Below, piece by piece: positions 1-7,727 of a DNA stretch of 52,684 nucleotides. This stretch comes from Deltaproteobacteria bacterium. Its GTDB lineage: Bacteria > Myxococcota_A > UBA796 > UBA9615. A program made the position numbers and the translations under genes. The DNA is taken from NCBI GenBank assembly GCA_023954745.1, contig JAGSHC010000014.1, forward strand, positions 1-52,684, in the 5' to 3' direction. Position 1 is the stretch's first letter, and each line of letters begins with the position of its first letter. Below the pieces are notes generated by a model. It worked only from the letters and a program-made list of their open reading frames with translations. It searched no databases and had not been told where the DNA came from.

Positions 1-2
1 CC

Positions 3-557
3 CAAGGTCGCTTGTCCCCCGCCGAGTCGGCGGCAGTGGCCCGATCCGAGGGTGGAGGCGGCTTCCGGAGCGAAGCCCTGGTCCGGCTCAAGAAGATCCA
101 GAACAGCGGCGGCCTCGGCGGCGGCGATGAAGTCGCGCGGTCCTCGGGCCTCGACCCGGCGCTCCCCAGCGCTGGCGGCATGGTCTCCCGAGCTGCCAAC
201 AAGATGCTGGCCCGCCAAGAGCAGAAGGCGCGTCGCCGGACGAACGCCGCCTCGCCCAGCTCGACGGCGACCGTCGGCCGTGCAGGTCAGGGTCCGATGC
301 CCATCGCCGAGTTGGCGCGAGCAATCTCCCGCCAGGTCGCAGAGATGACCCACATCACGGGTGCAGCGCCCACGGTCTCTCGGTCGGCCGCAAAGGCGAT
401 CCAGCGCTCGTCGAGCGCCCAGGAGGCTCAGGGACGCGGTGCCGATCGGGACGTGGGCAAGAAGCCCGACCTCGACGACTTCCTTCGCCGTGCAGTGCGC
501 CGGGTGATGATCGAAGAGTCCATCGTCCAGAGCCGCGAGCTCAGCTTCCTCGACTAG
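3..557 (+). CDS. Hypothetical protein, C-terminal part (cut by left edge)
   Basis: The reading frame is open to the left edge with no stop, so this is probably the 3' part of a longer gene; a TTG at 12 is the first possible start inside the window. The visible ~181 residues are rich in Ala, Arg, Gly and Ser with little predicted order for the first 110, then become helical and end in an amphipathic stretch (KPDLDDFLRRAVRRVMIEES) before the stop at 555-557. I recognise no family. Its position next to the JAB and lytic transglycosylase genes suggests it may belong to the left flank of the injection-system locus, but that is inference only. Its stop codon lies inside the first copy of a short repeat. 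Confidence 0.55.
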   Translation, partial: QGRLSPAESAAVARSEGGGGFRSEALVRLKKIQNSGGLGGGDEVARSSGLDPALPSAGGMVSRAANKMLARQEQKARRRTNAASPSSTATVGRAGQGPMPIAELARAISRQVAEMTHITGAAPTVSRSAAKAIQRSSSAQEAQGRGADRDVGKKPDLDDFLRRAVRRVMIEESIVQSRELSFLD

Positions 558-619
558 ACGGCCTACCGTCTTCCGACTAGACGGCCTACGTCCTCCGACT
601 GACTGGACGGCCTGCGTCC
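551..619. repeat. Three imperfect 22-23 bp direct repeats
   Basis: Copies start at about 551, 574 and 596 and share the core GACTAGACGGCCTACGTC; the third copy is diverged (GACTGGACGGCCTGCGTC). The first copy contains the stop codon of the leftmost gene. The same ACTAGACG(G/C)C core is found at the stop codons of the JAB gene (minus strand, 763) and the lytic transglycosylase gene (5571). Function unknown. Confidence 0.6.
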
Positions 620-686
620 CCTCTTCCCCTGCAGCGGGGCGAGAGAGACGTCGGGGACAGCGGCAAATGCAGGGCCCTCACCCAGT

Positions 687-765
687 AGCGGTGGGTCCAC
701 GCGTCCAGCGGTGGGTCCACGTGTCCAGGTGCCCGGCGGCGGGTCCAGGTGCCCGGCGGCGTCTA
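687..765. repeat. 20 bp tandem repeat, four units in two subtypes
   Basis: Units at 687-706 and 707-726 read AGCGGTGGGTCCACGCGTCC and differ by one base. Units at 727-746 and 747-765 read AGGTGCCCGGCGGC followed by GGTCC or GTCTA. The period is 20 throughout. The array sits between the convergent leftmost gene and the JAB gene and its last unit contains the JAB stop codon. No U-tract follows, so it is not an obvious intrinsic terminator. The 205 bp between the two genes otherwise holds only this array and the 551-619 repeats. Confidence 0.6.
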
Positions 766-3657
766 GTTGCAGCTGCCGCTGACGAACGCGCCCTGCTTCT
801 GCACCTTCGGCGCGCGGCTCTGATTGCCGGCGGCGTCAAGAGTCACCGTGATGGTGAAGCAGGCGTTGCTCCCGGGCTCGTAGAGGCCGGTGGTCTCTGG
901 GATCGTGTACTTGGCGGGGACGCGCACTGCGATGTTCTCGTCGCTGCCCGTGTAGCTGAAGTTCAGCTGCATGGGCTCGCCCCCGAACTGGACGTTGGCC
1001 CAGCGCGAGCTGTTTCCGCTGCCGCAACTTCCCTGCGCGAACGCGTCCCGCTCGGCGAACGTCTTCCGGCCGCCCTTCGGGTTCACCGAGAACTCGCCGA
1101 CGACATCGTTGGTGGTCTCCCCAGCCTTGGCGCCAAGGAGCGGCTCGCCGTCCTCACGCTTCGCCATGACGCACAACCGATGCTCGATGGAATCCACCGT
1201 GCCTTCGCCCCGCAACGTGACGTCCAGCGTCAGCGGCGCACTCTTGTCCGGCGGTCGCAAGCTGATGGTCACCTTCGGCGCGTCGCCCTCGAGACCCGTG
1301 ACCTTGGCGTTCAAGGCCGGGGTCTTCATCACCTCGCCGATCGCCGGGGCCAGGTTCGTCTGGGAGCTCTTGAAGAGCACCGACGACGAGCTGCCACGCC
1401 CCAGCGCGCGTGAGCCCGCCTTCACCGACACCGTCCAGGCACCCGTGCCATCGCCGTCGATGAAGAGCGGAGCGGTAAACGCCAGGCGGGCGCGGTCGTA
1501 AACGGCGGCGTGCCGATCATCTCCGCTGGCCTTCCAGTGGAAGGTCGGAGCGCCCACCGGAGGCGGGTCCTGGGGGAGGTCGCCCCCCTCCGAGCCCTCG
1601 TCTTCGGGCTCTCCGCCAGTCCCCGAGAGCAGAATCTCAGACGTGCGGCGCAAGGGCGCCCACTCGTCTCCACCGGCCAACTCGGCCCCGCGCGGGAGCA
1701 GGGTCAGAGTCGCTCGGAAGTCGCTGCCATCGCCCCAGAAGTCGGTCCAGCGCTCCGACTCGGTCGACACGCTGAAGACCCAGTCGGAGCCCTCCTTGCT
1801 GCGCTCGAGACGAACCTTCGGTCGGTCCTGACTGACCTTGGGAAGCAGCCATGCCTCCAGGGGCTGAAACGTTGCCGCGTCGTAGGCGGGCAAGCGCTTC
1901 ACCCTGACGAGAGCGGCCACGCCACCGTCCGGCCCCAAGGGGGAACAGGTCTGGGTGGGGTTCCAGCCGGCGCCGCAACCGGTGATGGAGAACTCGTACG
2001 GTTCTCCCTCGATCTGGACGGGCTCGGTGGCCCCAGCGCCCGCTTCGGGCGACTCCTCCACTTCGCTGCCGCCGAGGAACACGAGGAGCGCGCCGATGAG
2101 CACCAAGGCCACGACGCCAACCCCCAGGAGCAGGAGCGGGACACCGCCGGACGCCTGCTTGTCCTCGTCGTCGTCTTCGACCGCATCCCAGTCGGTGCCG
2201 GTCGTCGTCGGATCGACGTAGTTGCCGCGCTGACTCGCCGGTGCCGCCGCGGACGGCGGTCGCGCCGCCTCCTTTTCCCGCTTGGCCTTCTCGTCCTGAG
2301 CCACCTTGAGCGCTCCCCAGGCGGGGGGCTTCAAGCACGGTTCATCGTCGATGTTGAAGATCGGGCCATCGACGGGCTCGTACCGCTCGTTTGCGCTCAT
2401 GGCCGGCGCCGCGAGGGCACGCATGGACATCAGCGGCACCGGACGCGAGGTCTTGTGCTGGGCGAACACCTGGAAGAACAGCGTGTCGTCCTCGATGCCC
2501 GGGTAGAGAGCGATCCCCACCTGGAACGGCACCTGATCGAGGTCGTAGCCCACCTCACCGAGGAGCAACGCGATCCGAATGTTGTGCTCGATGGGGTCGT
2601 ACGCGTCCCCACGACGGAACCGGTGGGGCGACACGATGCGCACCACGCCGAGGATCTTCTGCTCGCTGTGCGCGGGGAACGCCTCGGCCATGAAGCGCAG
2701 GGCCCCAAGGATGTCCGCGCGCTCTTGATCAGGACCATCCCCCATCGTTCCCAGGAAGCGAACCCGGTTGATGGTGATGTGGTTGTCCTTGGTCTTCGTG
2801 CCGAGAAGCACCGCGATGCGGTCCTGCTTCGTCTCCACGACCGACGCAGCCATGCCCTCGAGGATCGCGAGTACGGGACCTTCGGAGGGGTCCTCGCCCA
2901 GCGTCAGCCAGTCGGGATCTTCCATCCGGACCACGCCGAGCTGGGTGATCTCCGGTTTGCTTGAGACCGTGAGGGATGCTGCGTCCTCGGTGTCGTCGCC
3001 TTCACCTTCGTAGACGCCGTCAGCCTCTACCGATTGAAACCCCCAGGGAAGGACACGCCCGACGTCCTGCCCCTTGGGCACGCCGTAGAGACGCAGCCCA
3101 GGCAGGAGTGGTGTCCCTCCCCCTCGATTACAGAAGAACCCGACCGCGGTCTGGTCCGTGCCGGCCTTCGGGGCGAGCACCAGGGCGAATTGATACGGAC
3201 GCGCGAAGTCGCGGTGTGTCCGGAGGTCGTAGCGGCTGAGGAACACCGCCATGTTGGGGTGGGTGTGGTACCAGCCGAGAAGAAGGAGCTCTTCCCCAGC
3301 CTTTTGGCTGAGCTCCTCCATCTGGTCGATGAGGTCATCCCACACCGAGTAGCTGAACTTGAAGTGCACGGGACTGCTGTCTTCATCCCGAGCAACCGCA
3401 ATGTGGCTGACCTTGATGATTTGGCTGTCTGCACTTCGCGTACCGAGGAGAATGCCCGCGACCTCGAGGTCGACTTCGATGGACCGTTGCGCTTCGAACT
3501 GAAGTCGCTTTGCCACCGCCCACTCGAGGTAGATGGTGGGCATGGCCGGGTCGACGTCGGACTCGGGTACGGATCCAGCCCAGGTGAAGCCCTCCGGCAC
3601 GTCAAAGTGCTCGGCAACTTCACTGCTGTCCTCGGCGAAGAAGACCGGTTCGTCCAT
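763..3657 (-). CDS. Membrane-anchored tandem JAB/JAMM metalloprotease (candidate deubiquitinase)
   Basis: A ~964-residue protein numbered here from ATG 3657; GTG 3672 would add five residues. Residues ~40-205 form a JAB/MPN domain with a complete JAMM zinc site: E65, H131-T-H133-P, S141 and D144 (HxHP-x6-S-x2-D). Residues ~260-400 repeat the fold (AVLLGTKTKDN matching GILLGTRSADS, ILGVVRIVSP matching LLGWYHTHP), but the metal histidines are lost, so this half is probably a pseudo-enzyme. A charged linker leads to one membrane span at ~506-528, and ~435 beta-rich residues with several Cys follow, probably periplasmic. JAB proteases remove ubiquitin-like modifiers or trim their C termini, and a Ubl/E1/E2 set lies 11 kb away. 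The gene is divergent from the lytic transglycosylase gene across 191 bp. Substrate and the role of the C-terminal region are unknown. Confidence 0.88.
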   Translation of the reverse strand: MDEPVFFAEDSSEVAEHFDVPEGFTWAGSVPESDVDPAMPTIYLEWAVAKRLQFEAQRSIEVDLEVAGILLGTRSADSQIIKVSHIAVARDEDSSPVHFKFSYSVWDDLIDQMEELSQKAGEELLLLGWYHTHPNMAVFLSRYDLRTHRDFARPYQFALVLAPKAGTDQTAVGFFCNRGGGTPLLPGLRLYGVPKGQDVGRVLPWGFQSVEADGVYEGEGDDTEDAASLTVSSKPEITQLGVVRMEDPDWLTLGEDPSEGPVLAILEGMAASVVETKQDRIAVLLGTKTKDNHITINRVRFLGTMGDGPDQERADILGALRFMAEAFPAHSEQKILGVVRIVSPHRFRRGDAYDPIEHNIRIALLLGEVGYDLDQVPFQVGIALYPGIEDDTLFFQVFAQHKTSRPVPLMSMRALAAPAMSANERYEPVDGPIFNIDDEPCLKPPAWGALKVAQDEKAKREKEAARPPSAAAPASQRGNYVDPTTTGTDWDAVEDDDEDKQASGGVPLLLLGVGVVALVLIGALLVFLGGSEVEESPEAGAGATEPVQIEGEPYEFSITGCGAGWNPTQTCSPLGPDGGVAALVRVKRLPAYDAATFQPLEAWLLPKVSQDRPKVRLERSKEGSDWVFSVSTESERWTDFWGDGSDFRATLTLLPRGAELAGGDEWAPLRRTSEILLSGTGGEPEDEGSEGGDLPQDPPPVGAPTFHWKASGDDRHAAVYDRARLAFTAPLFIDGDGTGAWTVSVKAGSRALGRGSSSSVLFKSSQTNLAPAIGEVMKTPALNAKVTGLEGDAPKVTISLRPPDKSAPLTLDVTLRGEGTVDSIEHRLCVMAKREDGEPLLGAKAGETTNDVVGEFSVNPKGGRKTFAERDAFAQGSCGSGNSSRWANVQFGGEPMQLNFSYTGSDENIAVRVPAKYTIPETTGLYEPGSNACFTITVTLDAAGNQSRAPKVQKQGAFVSGSCN

Positions 3658-3848
3658 GGGTCTCAGCGCCACCCCGGGGGCTTGTTGCCCCCACTTCTTG
3701 TGGGTCGATGAAGGGCCTGACGACTGCGGAAGTCGTTGCCCGCGTGCAGCGATTGACAGCCGAAGCTGACATATTCAATGCTCGGCTTTGATATCACGGG
3801 GTCGCCTCCCACCACAAGCGGCCCTGCTGACCACCGAGGGAACGAACC

Positions 3849-5573
3849 ATGCCTGATCGCATTCGCTTCACTCTGGTCGAAGACGGAATGGACATCCGTT
3901 CCTACGACTTCGACACAGAGACCATCCAGATCGGTTGCGATCCGTCGCGCGGCGACAATCTGATGATCGAGTTGCCGCAGGGCAAGACCCACGTCCGCGC
4001 GATGGTCATTCGAAGCGATGACTACGTCGAGTTCGAGGTTCGTGGTGGGCCGGTGTTTCTTCAGGGATCGCGCCTCGACGAGGGCGACGTCGCCGAGTTG
4101 AACGTCGGCGACATGCTGATCTTCGGCAGCAAGGCCGACGGTCCGAAGCTCCGCTTCGAGCACGCCAAGGAGGCCGAGCTCGTCCTCGACGATGTCGCCG
4201 ACTGGGGCATCAAGTCCGGCAAGAAGAAGAAGAAGCGTTCCCAGGCCGCCGAAGACGACCTGATGTTCGAGGAGGAGGTCGACAAGTACGCCGGAAAGAA
4301 CGTCTGGCAGAAGTACCTCATCTGGTACCGCGAGCAGTACGCGAAGTTCGCGGGGTGGCGCAAGAAGGCCGCGCGCGTGAAGTACTGGGTCGGCCTGGTG
4401 CAGATGATCGGCAAGAAGGCTCAGGGGTTTGTGGGCATCGGCCTCGCCCTCGGCGCAGGCGCGATCGGCACGTACACGCAGTACACCGCCAAGGCCCAAG
4501 CGCTGATGAACGCGGACAAGGCGGTGGAGAAGGCCGAGGTCGCCGTCGACGGCGAGAAGGCAGCGCAGGAAGCCACCAAGGAGATCAAGGAGCAGATGGC
4601 CCAGTGCGGTTGCGAGGGCGCCGTGGGCACCAGCGCGGCCGCCATCGCCACCGCGGACGCGGTCCTCGACCGCTTCGGCGCAGAGAAGTCCCTCAACGTG
4701 GACCGCACCACGTTCTGGCCCAACAAGCAGTCCGTGTCCTACGCCTCGATCCTCGGCGGGCACTACAACGCGGCCAACAAGAACCGCACCACGCTGCCGA
4801 AGACCATCGACCGGGTCTGCTCAGCGTCCGGCGACAAGGACCGCATGAACCGCGCGGTCAACAAGGCGCTCGAATACAACCTGCACGAGGCCTACCTGTT
4901 CGTTCCGTTTGTGGAGTCGTACTGGTGCGAGCTCGCTGTGTCCCACACCGGGCCGCGCGGGATGATGCAGTTCACGAGGAACACCGCGAAAGCAGCCTGG
5001 AACAAGGTCGACAGCAGCCAGGCGGAGATTCCGAACTACGACTGGACGATGCATCGAGACTGGCTCATCGGTCTCGCCAAGCAGCGCGGCTACCGCGGCT
5101 ACTACGACCTGCTCGCCAACTGCAAGTCCACGGACCGCGCCGCCTACAAGGAGCACTTCTACCCAGGGCCCGGCAACGACAAGTACCCCAAGCGCCTCGA
5201 CCCGCGGGACCCGCGCACCGACTGGGAGTCGTCGACGGACGCGGCGGTCGCGTGGCTGGCCTCGTTGCACGACACCTACAAGTCGCGTGGCTTCGGCGAG
5301 TTCGACTCGATCCTCCTCGCCATGAGCGCTTACAACCAGGGCGAAGGCGAAGTGAACAGCTGGATCAACCTCGCGAAGGCCAACTACAAGCGCGACAACG
5401 CGTCGGCGCTCACCTTCCCGGAGATCCTCGGCGGAGCGGTGAAGAAGCTCGAGACGACGCCCGACGCCGAGAAGCAGCGACAGATCAAGGAGGGCATGCG
5501 TTACGCGCCCTCGATCATCGGCGCCTACCTCGCCGCCGCTCCCATGCTCGACGAGCGCAACTGCCGCAACTAG
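3849..5573 (+). CDS. FHA-like / transmembrane / SLT lytic transglycosylase fusion
   Basis: 574 residues from ATG 3849, preceded by a GAGGGA-type RBS. Residues 1-105 are a beta-rich FHA-like domain (IQIGCDPSRGDNLMI); the usual GR and SxxH phosphothreonine-binding signatures are weak, so phosphopeptide binding is uncertain. A Lys tract (123-130) and basic helices precede a membrane segment at ~181-207 and an Ala/Glu-rich coiled-coil-like stalk (~215-255). Residues ~335-510 form an SLT lytic transglycosylase domain with catalytic E356 in FVESYW, GPRGMMQF (368-375) and AYNQG (494-498). The expected topology is FHA in the cytoplasm and muramidase in the periplasm, where it would cleave peptidoglycan. 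Next to a CIS locus this suits opening the wall at a docking or firing site. That role is inferred; enzyme class is clear. Confidence 0.85.
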   Translation: MPDRIRFTLVEDGMDIRSYDFDTETIQIGCDPSRGDNLMIELPQGKTHVRAMVIRSDDYVEFEVRGGPVFLQGSRLDEGDVAELNVGDMLIFGSKADGPKLRFEHAKEAELVLDDVADWGIKSGKKKKKRSQAAEDDLMFEEEVDKYAGKNVWQKYLIWYREQYAKFAGWRKKAARVKYWVGLVQMIGKKAQGFVGIGLALGAGAIGTYTQYTAKAQALMNADKAVEKAEVAVDGEKAAQEATKEIKEQMAQCGCEGAVGTSAAAIATADAVLDRFGAEKSLNVDRTTFWPNKQSVSYASILGGHYNAANKNRTTLPKTIDRVCSASGDKDRMNRAVNKALEYNLHEAYLFVPFVESYWCELAVSHTGPRGMMQFTRNTAKAAWNKVDSSQAEIPNYDWTMHRDWLIGLAKQRGYRGYYDLLANCKSTDRAAYKEHFYPGPGNDKYPKRLDPRDPRTDWESSTDAAVAWLASLHDTYKSRGFGEFDSILLAMSAYNQGEGEVNSWINLAKANYKRDNASALTFPEILGGAVKKLETTPDAEKQRQIKEGMRYAPSIIGAYLAAAPMLDERNCRN

Positions 5574-5950
5574 ACGGCTTCTCATGCAACTGAGGCACTC
5601 GGGCTGGCCGAGGGACCGCCTCCCCCGTTGCATTCCCGGCCGGCGTCTCGCCCTCGTTGACGAATCGGAGGAAGGCCTCTTCACGGTGGGTGTCGCGGCC
5701 CCGGAGGCCCACGCCCATGCCGTGGCCCTCCACGGCACCGTCAGCGCGGACCCAGCGAACCTCCGCGGCGAGTGGAACTGCCGACCAGACACCGGCTCAC
5801 GTCGATGGCGGACCGGCGACGGTCCTTGCCCGCGTGGCGCACGCAGACCCGGAGCATGCTCGGGTAGGGCGCCCGCTGGCTGTTCGGATCATTGCCCGGT
5901 GCCATCTGGATGTTGCGGACGTCCACGTCACGCGGGGCGACTGCACTCAT
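5515..5950 (-). pseudogene. Probable frameshifted PilZ-domain gene
   Basis: An ATG at 5950 has a good RBS (GAGGAG five bases upstream) and opens a 69-residue frame with RAPYPSMLRV and IDVSRCLVG, resembling the N-terminal RxxxR and D/NxSxxG elements of PilZ (cyclic-di-GMP binding) domains. It stops at 5741. Another frame, open from about 5798 (just after a TGA) down to 5515, carries AAEVRWVRADGAVEGHGMGV, GL...EEAFLRFVNEG, which matches the C-terminal half of PilZ. Joining the two needs a frameshift near 5790 and probably a small deletion. The end overlaps the lytic transglycosylase gene by about 60 bp, which no intact gene would need. The alternative is a short unrelated protein from 5950 to 5741. 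The PilZ reading is from pattern only. Confidence 0.4.
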
Positions 5951-6063
5951 GGGATCTCCTCGAACCCGGGACCTCGGGCACGATGCTCATCGGACGTGAT
6001 GGGGACGACTTGACCCTTGTCGGGTGATCCAATACCTCTGCGATCCCACCTGGGAGGTCTCGG

Positions 6064-6975
6064 TTGATCGAAGTGCAGGATCTGGTGCGCCGCTACGGCG
6101 ACCTCGTGGCGGTGGACGGACTCAATCTGTCCGTCCGGCGAGGCGAGGTCATGGGTCTGCTCGGTCCAAACGGCGCCGGAAAGACGACGACCCTGCGGAT
6201 CCTCTGCGGCTGTCTCGGCCCCTCGTCGGGGTCTGTGCAGATCGCGGGCTTCGATCTCGCAACCGAATCGCGCCAGGCACGCGCCTCCTTGGGATACCTG
6301 CCCGAGCAGCCTCCGCTGTACGACGACATGAGCGTCGCGGAGTTCCTGGACTACGCGGCACGCCTTCGGGCAGTCGCGCGGGCGGAGAGAGCCGACGCAG
6401 TGGAGCGCGCCATGGAGCGCACCGGCCTCCTCGAGGTGCGACATCGGCTGATCGGCCAGCTCAGCAAGGGCTTTCGCCAGCGGGTGGGGCTGGCTCAGGC
6501 CCTCGTGCACCGTCCCGCAGTGCTCGTTCTCGACGAGCCGACCTCGGGGTTGGACCCCGCGCAGATGGCCTCGATGCGAGAGCTGATTGCCGATCTCCGA
6601 GGCGAGAGCACCATCGTGCTCTCCACCCATCTCCTGTCCGAGGCCACCTCGATGTGTGACCGGGTGACGATCCTCGCCGGCGGCCGTCGCGTGGCGACCG
6701 GGACGGAAGAGGAGCTCCGCGCCCAGCTGCTCGATGGGCAGCGCGTTCGGATCGAGATCACGGGCGAGCTGGCTGCCTGCTCCGAAGCGCTCGGCAAGCT
6801 GGAGGCTGTACGCAGCGTCGACCTCGGCGACCGAGCGATCACCCTGACCCTCACTCAGGGCACCCCCGACACCCTGGCGGCGGTGAACTCCGTCGCGGCC
6901 GCGTTCGGGCTCGTGAGTTCCCGCCCCGCCGACGGCCTCGAAGAGCTGTTCCTCCGCGCCGTGGATCCCCAGTGA
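6064..6975 (+). CDS. gldA: ABC transporter ATP-binding protein, GldA-like
   Basis: 303 residues from TTG 6064 with GGGAGG six bases upstream. Walker A is GPNGAGKTT (34-42), the Q-loop region is YLPEQPPLY, the signature LSKGFRQ (133-139) and Walker B VLVLDEP (153-159). The protein belongs to the CcmA/GldA/Nod-type ATPases that pair with ABC-2 permeases. It heads an operon whose next two genes start with 4 bp overlaps and are a GldF-like permease and a GldG-like auxiliary protein. Such trios are linked to gliding motility in Bacteroidetes and are widespread in myxobacteria, where the substrate is not established. The name reflects the family, not proven function. Confidence 0.85.
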   Translation: MIEVQDLVRRYGDLVAVDGLNLSVRRGEVMGLLGPNGAGKTTTLRILCGCLGPSSGSVQIAGFDLATESRQARASLGYLPEQPPLYDDMSVAEFLDYAARLRAVARAERADAVERAMERTGLLEVRHRLIGQLSKGFRQRVGLAQALVHRPAVLVLDEPTSGLDPAQMASMRELIADLRGESTIVLSTHLLSEATSMCDRVTILAGGRRVATGTEEELRAQLLDGQRVRIEITGELAACSEALGKLEAVRSVDLGDRAITLTLTQGTPDTLAAVNSVAAAFGLVSSRPADGLEELFLRAVDPQ

Positions 6976-7727
6976 TCTGGCACATCGCCCGCAGAGAGCT
7001 CCTGGTCCGCCTGCGCAGCCCCTTCGCGTGGGTGGTCGCTGGAACCTGGCTGGCGGTGCAGGGGTTGATGTTCACCCTGATTCTTGGCCTGTACCTGCAG
7101 GCGGGCTCGGGGGCGGCGGACCTGGAGCAGGAAGGGTTGCCCCTCCTCTCGGGCCTCATCGAGCCACTCTACTCCGCTCAGAGCCTCCTCCTCCTCCTCT
7201 TCATGCCCCTGCTCTCCATGAGCCTGCTCGCAGCAGAGCAGCGTGGAGGGACGCTCTCGCTGCTCCTGAGTTCGCCTGTCTCCACCCTGGAGGTCGTGCT
7301 CGGCAAGTGGCTGGGACTGCTCGGGTACGTCTCCTGCCTCCTCTTCGTAGGAGGCGCCCTCGCCCCCATCACCCTCGTGGTCTTTGGGGATCCTCCCCTG
7401 GCCCCCATGGCCGGTGCGGCCCTCGGCCTGCTCTTGCTCGCCGCTGCATTGAGCGCTCTGGGGCTCCTCGCCTCGGCCCTCTCGGGCTCCCAGCTCGTCG
7501 CGGCGGTGGTGACCTGGACGACCTCTCTCGGGCTGTGGCTCCTCGCCGTCCTGGAGGCAGGCGACGGACCCTTCGCGGCGCTGGGGCGGCACGGGTCGCT
7601 CCTCGTGCACACCCGCTCCTTCGGGCGCGGCCTCGTCGACGGCACAGACGTCACCTGGCTGATCGCCTTCGCCTTTGTCGCGCTGCTCGCTGCTTGGCAG
7701 CGGCTCGAGAGCTGGAGGTGGCGATGA
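6972..7727 (+). CDS. gldF: ABC-2 type permease, GldF-like
   Basis: 251 residues from GTG 6972, overlapping the ATPase stop (GTGA). About six hydrophobic spans are visible, starting near residues 17-40, 66-84, 105-130, 140-165, 170-195 and 226-242. SMSLLAAEQRGGTLSLLLSS is the conserved loop of ABC-2 permeases associated with GldA-type ATPases. It would form the membrane channel for the ATPase encoded upstream. The stop overlaps the start of the GldG-like gene (ATGA), implying translational coupling. Confidence 0.85.
   Translation: MIWHIARRELLVRLRSPFAWVVAGTWLAVQGLMFTLILGLYLQAGSGAADLEQEGLPLLSGLIEPLYSAQSLLLLLFMPLLSMSLLAAEQRGGTLSLLLSSPVSTLEVVLGKWLGLLGYVSCLLFVGGALAPITLVVFGDPPLAPMAGAALGLLLLAAALSALGLLASALSGSQLVAAVVTWTTSLGLWLLAVLEAGDGPFAALGRHGSLLVHTRSFGRGLVDGTDVTWLIAFAFVALLAAWQRLESWRWR

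Noticed and set aside
1510-2964. A 484-codon plus-strand frame opposite the JAB gene
   Set aside because: It is antisense to a protein with an intact JAMM motif and domain structure, and has the His/Arg-rich composition of a shadow frame.
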